This document shows, one piece after another, positions 38,983 to 47,433 of a DNA stretch of 64,000 nt. The stretch comes from Burkholderia humptydooensis (lineage in GTDB: Bacteria > Pseudomonadota > Gammaproteobacteria > Burkholderiales > Burkholderiaceae): positions 1,302,001-1,366,000 of the forward strand of contig NZ_CP013380.1 of assembly GCF_001513745.1 (NCBI RefSeq), given 5' to 3'. Within the stretch, counting starts at the first letter, position 1, and each line of letters starts with the position of its first letter. Position numbers and translations under genes: made by a program. A model generated the notes under the pieces. It did no database searches. It saw nothing but the letters and a program-made list of their open reading frames with translations, and was not told the origin of the DNA.

Positions 38983-39579
38983 TCAGGAACGGTTGGCGAT
39001 GATCCGGCGCAGATCGGCGGCGATCGCGTCGGGGGAATCCTGGTCGGTCGCGAGCAGGCGCGCGCGGCCTTGCGCATCGAACACGTAGACGGCCGAGCTG
39101 TGCGTGACTTCGTAGCTGCCGTTCGGGTCGCGCTTTTCCATCTGATACGCGACGCGATAGCGCTTCGCGAGCGACTCGATTTGCCGCTCGCTGCCCGTGA
39201 GCCCGTACGCGTGCTCGGCGTCGAACGCGCCGACGTAGTCGCGCATCGCGGCGGGCGTGTCGCGCGCCGGGTCGACCGACACGAACAGGATGCGCACGTC
39301 GCCGCGCGCGTCGGGGCCGAGCAGCGCGAGCACCCGCATCAGGCGCGTCATCGTTTCGGGGCACACGTCCGGGCAGTGCGTGTAGCCGAAGTAGACGAGC
39401 GCGGCGCGGCCGCGGAACGCGGACGCGTCGATCGGCTTGCCGTCCTCGCCCGTGAGCGAGAACGTCAGGTCGGGCAGGTGGCCTGTCACGTTCGTCAAGC
39501 GCCACGGCTCGCCGCGCGGCGTGCAGCCGGCGAGCGCGGCCGCCGCCGCGCAGGCGGCGGCGAAGCGGAGAAGGCGCAT
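38983..39579 (-). CDS. SCO1/SenC copper-binding lipoprotein
   Basis: A 198-aa thioredoxin-fold protein that loads copper onto cytochrome c oxidase subunit II. The lipobox LAGC (Cys19) marks a lipoprotein. The copper site is Cys69/Cys73 in HCPDVC and His160 in EVTHSS. Length and motifs are standard for bacterial Sco. It is the first gene of the operon with pcuC and ctaG. The frame stays open upstream, but the lipobox fixes this ATG. Confidence 0.94.
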   Translation of the reverse strand: MRLLRFAAACAAAAALAGCTPRGEPWRLTNVTGHLPDLTFSLTGEDGKPIDASAFRGRAALVYFGYTHCPDVCPETMTRLMRVLALLGPDARGDVRILFVSVDPARDTPAAMRDYVGAFDAEHAYGLTGSERQIESLAKRYRVAYQMEKRDPNGSYEVTHSSAVYVFDAQGRARLLATDQDSPDAIAADLRRIIANRS

Positions 39580-40058
39580 GCGGCGTGCGCCAGCCGGCGG
39601 TGAGGCGGCCTGCGCGCGCGCCGCGAAAAAAGGAAACGGCATCGGCGAATTCGGTTCGAAGCAATCGTGCGCGACGGCCACGCGCGGCGTCGGGTGCCGC
39701 GGCACGGGGCTTGCGGCGCCGGCTGCGGTCGAGGGCGCATCGATCGCGCCGCGCCTTCGGCGCATCGCCCGTCGCGGCGCGCGCGTCAGGCCCGGCCACG
39801 GGCACCGGCACCTGCGGATCGGCGTCGCGCCGTGTCGCGCTATATCGGTTGGCGATTGCGACTGTAGCGCAATTTGATCCGGATCGTCTTTTCGAAACGC
39901 GCGCGGCGCACCGAACCGGGGCAAAATGTCGCAGCGGCGCGGCATGCCGGCCGCGCGCCACGGGCCCGCGCTTTTGTTCATCGTGCATGAGGCGCGGTAA
40001 GATGCGCACATTCGCCCGGCGGGCGCGCCCGCCGGCAGCCATTCTCTTCAGCGAATCG
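39580..40058. other. Divergent sco/otsB intergenic region
   Basis: About 480 bp hold no credible gene; both strands give only Arg/Ala-rich frames. A lower-GC pocket around 39838-39900 could hold promoters for either side, but no strong -35/-10 pair is evident. No repeat or stable terminator is seen. Confidence 0.5.
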
Positions 40059-40811
40059 ATGCAATCCATCCCGCTTTCCCTTCCGCTCGCCCGCACTGCG
40101 TTCTTCTTCGACTTCGACGGCACGCTCGTCGATCTCGCGCCGACGCCCGACGCGATCCGGGTGCCGCCCGACGTGCCCGCGCTCGTCGACGCGCTGCGGC
40201 GGCTGTCGCACGGCGCGGTCGCGATCGTGTCGGGGCGCGGCATCGACAGCATCGACGCGTACCTCAACCTGCCGGATCTGCCGGTGGCGGGCCTGCACGG
40301 CGCCGAACGGCGCGACGCGAACGGCGACACGCAGCGGATCGGCTTCGACGATCCGCGTCTGTTGCGCATCGAGCGCGAGCTCGCGGCGGTCGTCGATCGC
40401 CATCCGGGCATGCTGCTCGAGATCAAGGGCGCGGCGCTCGCGCTGCACTTTCGCAACGCGCCCGAACGCGAAGGCGTTGCGCGCGCGGCGGCCGAGCGGC
40501 TCGTCGCCGACTATCCGGACGTGTACGTGCTGCAGCCGGGCAAGATGGTGTTCGAGATCAAGCCGAGGGGCGTCGACAAGGGGCGCGCGGTCGCCGCGTT
40601 CCTGAACGAGCCGCCGTTCGCCGGCCGCATGCCTGTCTTCGCCGGCGACGATCTGACCGACGAGCAGGGCTTCGCCGTCGTCAACGCGAACGGCGGACTG
40701 TCGATCAAGGTCGGCGCGGGCGACACGACGGCGCGCGCGCGCATCGATTCGGTCGCCGCGTTCCGCGAGCAGCTCGCGCGCTGGATCGACGCGGGGCGCG
40801 CGCCCGCATGA
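40059..40811 (+). CDS. otsB: Trehalose-6-phosphate phosphatase
   Basis: A 250-aa HAD-family phosphatase that makes trehalose from trehalose-6-phosphate. Motif I is FFFDFDGTLVDLAP, motif II VSGRG, and the C-terminal FAGDDLTDEQGF holds motif IV. The LHGAERRD segment typical of OtsB is at about residues 79-86. An ATGA overlap couples it to otsA. The upstream frame is open but the family start is at this Met. It acts with OtsA in osmoprotection. Confidence 0.95.
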   Translation: MQSIPLSLPLARTAFFFDFDGTLVDLAPTPDAIRVPPDVPALVDALRRLSHGAVAIVSGRGIDSIDAYLNLPDLPVAGLHGAERRDANGDTQRIGFDDPRLLRIERELAAVVDRHPGMLLEIKGAALALHFRNAPEREGVARAAAERLVADYPDVYVLQPGKMVFEIKPRGVDKGRAVAAFLNEPPFAGRMPVFAGDDLTDEQGFAVVNANGGLSIKVGAGDTTARARIDSVAAFREQLARWIDAGRAPA

Positions 40812-42184
40812 GCCGTCTCATCATCGTCTCGAATCGGGTCGCGCCGATTTCGGAAGGGGAGCCCGCCGCGGGCGGTCTCGCGATCGGCGTCTACGACGCG
40901 CTGAAGGAAACGGGCGGCATGTGGTTCGGCTGGAGCGGCGAGGTCGTCGCGTCGGGCGCGCCGCAGATTCGCGTCGAGGAGCACGGCCCCGTCACGTTCG
41001 CGACGATCGGGCTGTCGCGCCGCGACTACGATCAGTACTACCGGGGCTTCTCGAATGCGACGCTGTGGCCCGCGTTCCATTACCGCGCGGACCTGATCCA
41101 GTTCGACCGCCACGAGTTCGAGGGCTATTCGCGCGTGAACGTGTGGCTCGCGCAGCAGCTCGTGCCGCTCTTGCGCGACGACGACGTGATCTGGGTGCAC
41201 GACTATCATCTGATCCCGTTCGCGCAGGCGTTGCGCGCGGCCGGCGTGAAGAACCGGATCGGCTTCTTCCTGCACATTCCGTTTCCGGCCGCGCAGGTGC
41301 TCGTCAACGTGCCGCCGCATCGCGAGCTCGTCGAGGCGCTGTGCTCGTTCGATCTGCTCGGCTTCCAGACCGACACCGATCTGCGCGCGTTCTTCGAGTA
41401 CGTCGAATGCGAGGCGGGCGGCGCGGTCGACCGCGCCGCGCATCCGGCGCGCGTCGAGGCGTTCGGGCGCACGCTGCGCGCGGCCGCGTATCCGATCGGC
41501 GTCTATCCGGACGAGATCGCCGCGCTCGCGAAGGCGGGCGAGAACGGCCGCGCGGTGAAGTCGCTCGCGGCGTCGCTGCGCGGGCGGCAGCTCGTGATGA
41601 GCGTCGACCGGCTCGATTACTCGAAGGGGCTCGTCGAGCGCTTTCGCGCGTTCGAGAAACTGCTCGAGCACGAGACGTCGTTTCGCAACCACGTGTCGTT
41701 CCTGCAGATCGCGCCGTCGACGCGCGCCGACCTGCGCGCGTACCAGGACATCCGCCGGCAGCTCGAGGGCGAATCGGGGCGCATCAACGGCCGCTTCGCC
41801 GAGCTCGACTGGGCGCCGATCCTCTATATCCACCGGCAGTACGAGCGGCCGGTGCTCGCCGCGCTGTACCGGCTCGCGCGCGTCGGGTACGTGACGCCGC
41901 TGCGCGACGGGATGAATCTCGTCGCGAAGGAGTACGTGTCGGCGCAGGACCCGGACGATCCCGGCGTGCTCGTGCTGTCGCGCTTCGCGGGCGCCGCGTG
42001 CGAACTGACGGGCGCGCTGATCGTCAATCCGATCGATATCGGCGGGATGGCCGATGCGTTGTCGCGCGCGCTGTCGATGCCGCTCGCCGAGCGGCGCGCG
42101 CGTCACGCCGACATGCTCGCGCGGCTGCGCGAGAACAACGTGTCGGTGTGGCGCGACAACTTCTTGCGGGATCTCGGGCGGTAG
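40808..42184 (+). CDS. otsA: Trehalose-6-phosphate synthase
   Basis: A 458-aa GT20 glycosyltransferase that joins UDP-glucose and glucose-6-phosphate. It opens with IIVSNRVAP, has VWVHDYHL-like motif (VIWVHDYHLIP), SVDRLDYSKGL with the phosphate-binding Arg/Lys and the C-terminal RDGMNLVAKEYV. Length matches E. coli OtsA. It is coupled to otsB; the otsB-otsA order is standard. A short 47-bp gap separates it from the convergent ABC exporter gene. Confidence 0.96.
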   Translation: MSRLIIVSNRVAPISEGEPAAGGLAIGVYDALKETGGMWFGWSGEVVASGAPQIRVEEHGPVTFATIGLSRRDYDQYYRGFSNATLWPAFHYRADLIQFDRHEFEGYSRVNVWLAQQLVPLLRDDDVIWVHDYHLIPFAQALRAAGVKNRIGFFLHIPFPAAQVLVNVPPHRELVEALCSFDLLGFQTDTDLRAFFEYVECEAGGAVDRAAHPARVEAFGRTLRAAAYPIGVYPDEIAALAKAGENGRAVKSLAASLRGRQLVMSVDRLDYSKGLVERFRAFEKLLEHETSFRNHVSFLQIAPSTRADLRAYQDIRRQLEGESGRINGRFAELDWAPILYIHRQYERPVLAALYRLARVGYVTPLRDGMNLVAKEYVSAQDPDDPGVLVLSRFAGAACELTGALIVNPIDIGGMADALSRALSMPLAERRARHADMLARLRENNVSVWRDNFLRDLGR

Positions 42185-42231
42185 CGCACGGCGACGGGCG
42201 ACGGCCCGGGTCCTCTGCGGCGCGCGCGGCG

Positions 42232-44091
42232 CTACGCGACGCGTTCGTCGTCCGACGCAGACGAATCGTCGTCGCCGTTGTCTTCGGCGGGCGCCGGCGC
42301 GGCCAGGTGCCGGCCGTGCTGCTTCGCGAGCAGGTCGCGGTACAGGCCCGGGCGCTCGCGCAGCACGTCGGGGCTGCCGTCGTCGATCACCTTGCCCGCG
42401 CTCATCACGATGATCCGGTCGAAGTTGCGCAGCGTCGACAGCCGGTGGGCGATCGCGATCACCGTGCGGCCCGTCATCAGCCGGTCGAGGGCGGCCTGGA
42501 TCGCTTCCTCGGACGCGCTGTCGAGCGCCGACGTCGCCTCGTCGAGCAGCAGGATCGGCGCGTCCTTCAGGATTGCGCGCGCGATCGCGATCCGCTGCCG
42601 CTGGCCGCCCGACAGCTTCACGCCGCGATCGCCGACGATCGTCTCGAAGCCCTCGGGCATCGCCTCGATGAACTCGGTGCAGCGCGCGTCGCGCGCGGCG
42701 GCGAGCACTTCCTCGCGCGTCGCGTCGGGCCGGCCGTACGCGATGTTCTCGTAGATCGACCGGTGAAAGAGGGAGATGTCCTGCGGCACGAGCGCGATCG
42801 ATTGGCGCAGGCTCTCCTGCGTGATCGAGCCGAGGTCCTGGCCGTCGACCCGGATCGCGCCCTGCTGGATGTCGTAGAAGCGCTGCAGCAGCGCGAGCAC
42901 GGTCGATTTGCCCGCGCCCGACTTGCCGATCAGGCCGACGCGCTGGCCGGGCTCGATGTGCAGGTCGAAGTGGTCGAGGATCGGCCGGCGGTGCGGATAC
43001 GCGAACGTCACGCGCTCGAAGTCGACGCGGCCGCCGCGCGGCGCAAGCGCGATCGCGTCCGAGCGGTCGGGCATCCCGTGCGGCTCGAGGAGCGTCTTTA
43101 CCGCCTCGGCGAGACGCGCGACGTGTTGCGTGACGTCGACGAGCGCGACGGCGAGGTCGCGCGTGCCGTGCAGGATCGTGAAGCCGAGCGAGCTGACGAG
43201 CACGATGTCGCCCGACGTCGCCCGGCCCTGGTCCCAGAGCCACAGCGCCCAGCCGAGAAGGCCCGCCGACAGCATCGCGGTGATCACCGCGTGCAAGAGG
43301 CGCAGCTTCTCGAGGTAGAGCAGGCTCTGCTGGCGCGCGTCCATCTCGGCCTTCACGGTCGCGGAAAAGCGCTTCTGCTCGCGCAGCGTCATCCCGAACG
43401 CGCGCACGAGCCCCATGTTGCCGATCACGTCGACGAGCTCGCCGTCGACAGCCGCCGCCTTCGCCGCGAAGCGGTGGTGGCGCATCGAGCCGCGCTTGGC
43501 GAGCTTGAACAGCACGATCGCGAGCACGCCCGAGCACGACAGCAGGCCGAGCGCCATCAGCGGATTGACGACGATGATCATCAGGATCGCGCCCATCACC
43601 GCGATGCACGGCGGCAGTACGTTCCACGCCATCGTGTTCTCCGACGTGTAGATCGCGTTCGACGTCGCGGTGATCCGGCTCGCGAGCGTGCCGGGCTGCT
43701 TCTCCGCGTAGTAGGTCTGCGAGTGCCCGCTCAAATACTGGAACAGATCGCGGCGCAGGTCGCCCGTGACCGCGACGAACGTATGCGCGGCGACCCAGCC
43801 GCCGACGCGCCAGAGCAGGTTGTCCGCGGCGATCAGGCCGACGAGGAGCGCGAACGCGCCCCAGAGCGCGCCCGGATGATGGCGGCCGGCCGCGAGCACG
43901 TCGATCAGGTGCTTGATCGCGTACTGCGAGCCGAGCGCGCAGCCGACCGCCGCGAGCACGCTGACGAGCACGACGACATGTGCGACCGGGTGCATCCGGA
44001 TGTAGCGGAACAGGAACGCGAGCGGCCGGGCGGCGTAGCTCGCGAGCTTCGCGTTGTGGGCGTTGCGCTGGGCAGGGGTGAGAGCTTCCAA
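42232..44091 (-). CDS. ABC exporter, fused membrane and ATPase domains
   Basis: A 619-aa half-transporter. Six membrane segments occupy about residues 30-320, and the ATPase domain has Walker A GKSGAGKST, signature LSGGQRQRIAIA, Walker B ILLLDEATSALD and the AHRLS switch His. The C-terminal 20 residues are Asp/Ser-rich. This is an MsbA/multidrug-type exporter; the substrate cannot be inferred. It lies between otsA and a glycosyltransferase gene that diverges from it, so a role in exporting a glycan is possible but unproven. Confidence 0.88.
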   Translation of the reverse strand: MEALTPAQRNAHNAKLASYAARPLAFLFRYIRMHPVAHVVVLVSVLAAVGCALGSQYAIKHLIDVLAAGRHHPGALWGAFALLVGLIAADNLLWRVGGWVAAHTFVAVTGDLRRDLFQYLSGHSQTYYAEKQPGTLASRITATSNAIYTSENTMAWNVLPPCIAVMGAILMIIVVNPLMALGLLSCSGVLAIVLFKLAKRGSMRHHRFAAKAAAVDGELVDVIGNMGLVRAFGMTLREQKRFSATVKAEMDARQQSLLYLEKLRLLHAVITAMLSAGLLGWALWLWDQGRATSGDIVLVSSLGFTILHGTRDLAVALVDVTQHVARLAEAVKTLLEPHGMPDRSDAIALAPRGGRVDFERVTFAYPHRRPILDHFDLHIEPGQRVGLIGKSGAGKSTVLALLQRFYDIQQGAIRVDGQDLGSITQESLRQSIALVPQDISLFHRSIYENIAYGRPDATREEVLAAARDARCTEFIEAMPEGFETIVGDRGVKLSGGQRQRIAIARAILKDAPILLLDEATSALDSASEEAIQAALDRLMTGRTVIAIAHRLSTLRNFDRIIVMSAGKVIDDGSPDVLRERPGLYRDLLAKQHGRHLAAPAPAEDNGDDDSSASDDERVA

Positions 44092-44649
44092 AATCAGTGC
44101 GTGTGGTGAAACGAGGGTTGAACGCCGCGTCCGAACGTCGCGCCGAGAAGCAGGCGAAAGCCGGCATTGTAATCAAGCCGGTGTGTCGCGCTGCACCCGA
44201 GTTGCATCGCGCCAGGGTATGCGACTTATTTTGGGATAAAATTTTATGTCTTGTGGCGCGTTCCTCTCGTCGACGGACGAAAACCGCCGCGCGCACGGCC
44301 TGTTGCCGCAGGGAGCGGGGCAGACGCAACTACTCTAAAACGGTCTTCACGTCGGAAGATTGGCAAAGTGTTGCGTCTTTGTAACAACGTAAAGACTTTG
44401 AAATGTTGTGCGCCGCACTGTTCGCGACCCCCGATAATCGACTCCGGGTTTGCCCTAGGTCCTTTACTGGAACCTGTCAACGGATTTCCCGCTGAAACGT
44501 TGATTGCCCGTGCGACGCGGCCTGCGAGGCAACGCAGCTTCAGTGTCGCGAGCCGGCTCGCCCGACGTCCAACCGACGTCGCGGCGGCGTTCGGCAGGCG
44601 GGCGATCGACCCGCTGTTTTACTTTTTGCCGATTTTTTAGGAGTTGCAC
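44092..44649. other. Divergent ABC exporter / glycosyltransferase intergenic region
   Basis: This 558-bp region is less GC-rich than its surroundings between about 44215 and 44460. It contains the 12-bp palindrome ATAAAATTTTAT at 44236-44247. T-rich runs (TTTTACTTTTTG and ATTTTTTAGGAG) directly precede the glycosyltransferase start. The short ORFs across it look accidental. A long leader to the glycosyltransferase is likely. Confidence 0.5.
44236..44247. promoter_or_regulatory. AT-rich 12-bp palindrome, possible operator
   Basis: ATAAAATTTTAT is a perfect palindrome made only of A and T in a 67% GC genome, between two divergent genes. It could be an operator or a -10-rich promoter core. Confidence 0.3.
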
Positions 44650-45714
44650 ATGCGAATCGCTCAAATCGCTCCGTTGCACGAAGCGGTTCCCCCGAAACTG
44701 TACGGCGGTACCGAACGGGTGGTGTCCTATCTGACCGAGGCGCTCGTCGAGATGGGGCATGACGTCACGCTCTTCGCGAGCGGCGATTCGCAAACCTCCG
44801 CGAAGCTCGCGGCCGTGTGGCCGCAGGCGCTGCGCCTCGATCCGACGATCCGCGACGTGATGGCGCCGCACATGCTGCTGCTCGAGGAAGTGCGCCGCCG
44901 CGCGGACGAGTTCGACGTGCTGCACTTCCACATCGACTACTACCCGTTCCCGCTGTTCTCGCGCCAGCCGGTGCCGCATCTGACGACGCTGCACGGCCGC
45001 CTCGACTTGCCGGAGCTGCAGCCGATCTTCAACACGTTCAGCGACGTGCCCGTCGTGTCGATCTCCGACAACCAGCGCATTCCGCTGCCGCAGGCGAACT
45101 GGCTGCAGACGACCTACCACGGTCTGCCCGAGAACCTGCTGAAGCCGATTCCGGACGTGAAGCCGAGCTACCTCGCGTTCCTCGGCCGCATCTCGCCGGA
45201 AAAGCGCGTCGACACCGCGATCCGGATCGCCGAGCAGGCCGGCATGCCGATCAAGATCGCCGCGAAGCTCGACAAGGCCGACCGCGCGTACTACGAAGAG
45301 AAGATCAAGCCGCTTTTCTCGCTGCCGCACGTCGAATATATCGGCGAGATCAGCGAAGCCGAGAAGGCCGAATTCCTCGGCAACGCGCACGCGCTGCTGT
45401 TCCCGATCGACTGGCCGGAGCCGTTCGGCCTCGTGATGATCGAGGCGATGGCGTGCGGCACGCCGGTGATCGCGTTCAAGCGCGGCTCGGTGCCCGAGGT
45501 GATCGAGAACGGCGTGTCGGGCTTCGTCGTCGAAGACGAGCTGTCGGCCGTCGCCGCCGTCAAGCGCCTGAACACGCTGCCGCGCGAGCGGGTGCGCGCC
45601 GCGTTCGATGCGCGCTTCACGTCGAAGGTGATGGCGCGGAACTACGTGTCGGGCTACGAAGAGTTGCTGCGCCAGAAGCGCCGCACGGTGCTGCGCGAAG
45701 TCAACGCAGGCTGA
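44650..45714 (+). CDS. GT4-family glycosyltransferase
   Basis: A 354-aa retaining glycosyltransferase of family GT4. The N-terminal Rossmann domain starts MRIAQIAPLHEAVPPKLYGGTE, with the glycine-rich loop. The C-terminal domain has FLGRISPEKRVD and the E-x7-E motif in EPFGLVMIEAMACGTPVIA. ATG is preferred over a TTG two codons earlier because TTAGGAG lies 6 nt upstream. Acceptor and donor sugars cannot be deduced. A perfect 14-bp-stem terminator follows, so it is probably monocistronic. Confidence 0.92.
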   Translation: MRIAQIAPLHEAVPPKLYGGTERVVSYLTEALVEMGHDVTLFASGDSQTSAKLAAVWPQALRLDPTIRDVMAPHMLLLEEVRRRADEFDVLHFHIDYYPFPLFSRQPVPHLTTLHGRLDLPELQPIFNTFSDVPVVSISDNQRIPLPQANWLQTTYHGLPENLLKPIPDVKPSYLAFLGRISPEKRVDTAIRIAEQAGMPIKIAAKLDKADRAYYEEKIKPLFSLPHVEYIGEISEAEKAEFLGNAHALLFPIDWPEPFGLVMIEAMACGTPVIAFKRGSVPEVIENGVSGFVVEDELSAVAAVKRLNTLPRERVRAAFDARFTSKVMARNYVSGYEELLRQKRRTVLREVNAG

Positions 45715-45751
45715 CGCGGCGCCGCGCTTTCGGACGCTGCATGTTCGAGCG

Positions 45752-45786
45752 ATGCCCCGCCCGGGTCGACCCGGGCGGGGCATTTT
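45752..45786 (+). terminator. Strong intrinsic terminator of the glycosyltransferase gene
   Basis: ATGCCCCGCCCGGG-TCGA-CCCGGGCGGGGCAT is a perfect 14-bp stem with a TCGA loop, followed by a short T-run. It lies about 37 nt after the stop. Confidence 0.8.
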
Positions 45787-45980
45787 GCATTCGGCGACGG
45801 GGTAGGCCGGCCGCCCTGGCGCGCCGCCCGCGATCTGTTGTATTCGCGCCGCGCCGCCGGGGCAGGAAACGACGCAATCCGGCGATTTGCGCCGCGCGGG
45901 CATCAGCCGGCCGAGTAATGTCCCTATAATGGCCGTGCCGTAAAATCAGGCCCCGGCAAGGCCGTCAAGAGGAGAGAGCT

Positions 45981-46883
45981 TTGGCGAGAACGAAACCCAC
46001 GCGCGCGAACCCGGCTCCCGGCTCGGGCGTCATTTTCGCGTTGCGAGCCATCGGTCTCGTGCTGCTCGCCCGCTGGCTGTTCTCGATGTCGCTGATGGGC
46101 TATCGCGCGTCGCTGTCGGCGATGGCGTCCTCGCCGTGGGCGTGCATCAACGTCGTCCTCATCTTCCTGCTGCTCGTCTTGCCCGGCGCGCAGGCGCGCG
46201 CCGAGCGCCCGTTCCATCCGCTTCCGCAGTGGCTGCGCCAGGCGCTGCGCTTCTTCGCGCTGCTCGGCTTTCTGTTCGCCGTATGGTCGGTCGGCGTGTT
46301 CGCGGCGGCGGCCGGCTGGCGCCGCTCGCTGCACGCGCTGACGGTCAGCAACGGCTGGCTGCTCGCCGCGCCCGCGCTCTATGCGGCCGTCGTCTGGATG
46401 TGCCGGCCGCGTGCGCTGTGGCGTACCAATGTCGCTGCGCGCCGCTACGCGATCGGCCGCTACGCGATCTCGCTCGATGTGCTGACGCGCACCGTCGTCG
46501 TCTGGATGGAGAGCCGCAAGGTCGGGCAATACGATGCGCGCGAGCTGTCCGTGCGCTGGCCGAAGGGGGCCGCGCCGCAATCCGCGGCCGTCGAAGCCGG
46601 CGCGCCGGCGCAACCGGATATTGCCGCGCAACCCGTTGCGCAACCGGATGCCGCCGCATCGGCGGCATCGGCCGCATCGCGTGCTTCGGCGAAACAGCCG
46701 ACGTCGGCGCGTCCCGCACCGCGCAACGGAGGGTGGCTCGCGCGGCCGAAGATCGAGCTGCTTTGGGATTCGCCCGCGGCGGTCGGCCACAACCGCCAGA
46801 TCGTGATGCGCGCGCCGCTCGCGACGGAAGGGGACCGCGTCGCGGCGCGCGCGCTCGACGCGTCGCTCAGGCAGATCGCGTGA
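45981..46883 (+). CDS. Membrane protein of unknown function
   Basis: A 300-aa protein I do not recognise. Four hydrophobic segments (about residues 20-40, 50-67, 88-110 and 120-138) are followed by a cytoplasmic-looking part: a basic RRYAIGRYAISLDVLTRTVVV stretch (as read at about residues 155-175), an Ala/Gln/Pro-rich linker with repeated AQPxxAQPxA units (about 208-245), and a short C-terminal block. The start is TTG with GGAGAGAG upstream; composition matches neighbouring genes. It is 56 bp ahead of the DUF2214 gene on the same strand. Confidence 0.7.
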   Translation: MARTKPTRANPAPGSGVIFALRAIGLVLLARWLFSMSLMGYRASLSAMASSPWACINVVLIFLLLVLPGAQARAERPFHPLPQWLRQALRFFALLGFLFAVWSVGVFAAAAGWRRSLHALTVSNGWLLAAPALYAAVVWMCRPRALWRTNVAARRYAIGRYAISLDVLTRTVVVWMESRKVGQYDARELSVRWPKGAAPQSAAVEAGAPAQPDIAAQPVAQPDAAASAASAASRASAKQPTSARPAPRNGGWLARPKIELLWDSPAAVGHNRQIVMRAPLATEGDRVAARALDASLRQIA

Positions 46884-46938
46884 CGCCGGCGGGCCGGCTC
46901 GCGCCGCCGCGCCCGCTTCGCCGACACAAGGAGGAACG

Positions 46939-47400
46939 ATGCTGACCGTTCGATGGCTGCTCGCCGCCGTTCATTTGCTCGCGTTCGGTTTCGCGTTCGC
47001 GTCGATCGCCGCGCGCAACCGCGCGCTCAAGCGCGTCGCCGCGTCGCGGCAGTCCGCCGATCTGCCCGACGTGTTCAGGGCCGACGCGATCTGGGGCGTG
47101 TCCGCGCTCGTGCTGATCACGACGGGCATCGTCCGCGCGTTCGGCGGCTTCGAGAAAGGCGGCGACTATTATCTGCACGCGCCGCTCTTTCATCTGAAGA
47201 TGGGCGCGCTCGCGCTGATCCTCGTGCTCGAGCTGATGCCGATGATGGGCCTCATCCGCTGGCGTGTGACCGCGCGGCGCGGGATGCTGCCCGACCTAGC
47301 GCGCGCGCCCGCGTACGCGCGGATCGGCCACGTGCAGGCGATGCTCGTCGCCGTGATCATGCTCGCGGCAACCGGAATGGCGCGCGGCGTCGGGCTCTGA
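46939..47400 (+). CDS. DUF2214-family membrane protein
   Basis: A 153-aa four-helix membrane protein of the DUF2214 type. Visible features are the LLAAVHLLAFGFAFASIAARNR first helix, the RADAIWGVSALVLITTGIVRAF second helix (positions about 48-69), HAPLFHLKMG, and a final helix with GHVQAMLVAVIMLAATGMARG. The His and Arg in the helices are conserved in the family, but no function is known. An AAGGAGGAACG ribosome-binding site precedes the ATG. It converges on the FAD oxidoreductase with 33 bp between. Confidence 0.85.
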   Translation: MLTVRWLLAAVHLLAFGFAFASIAARNRALKRVAASRQSADLPDVFRADAIWGVSALVLITTGIVRAFGGFEKGGDYYLHAPLFHLKMGALALILVLELMPMMGLIRWRVTARRGMLPDLARAPAYARIGHVQAMLVAVIMLAATGMARGVGL

Positions 47401-47433
47401 GCGCCGGCCGTTCCCGCCGCCGCGCATTCTCCG

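Noticed and set aside
40511..44329. Very long frames in several directions (up to 1,272 codons) across otsA and the ABC exporter
   Set aside because: Shadows of real genes in high-GC DNA; the coding frames have clear family motifs
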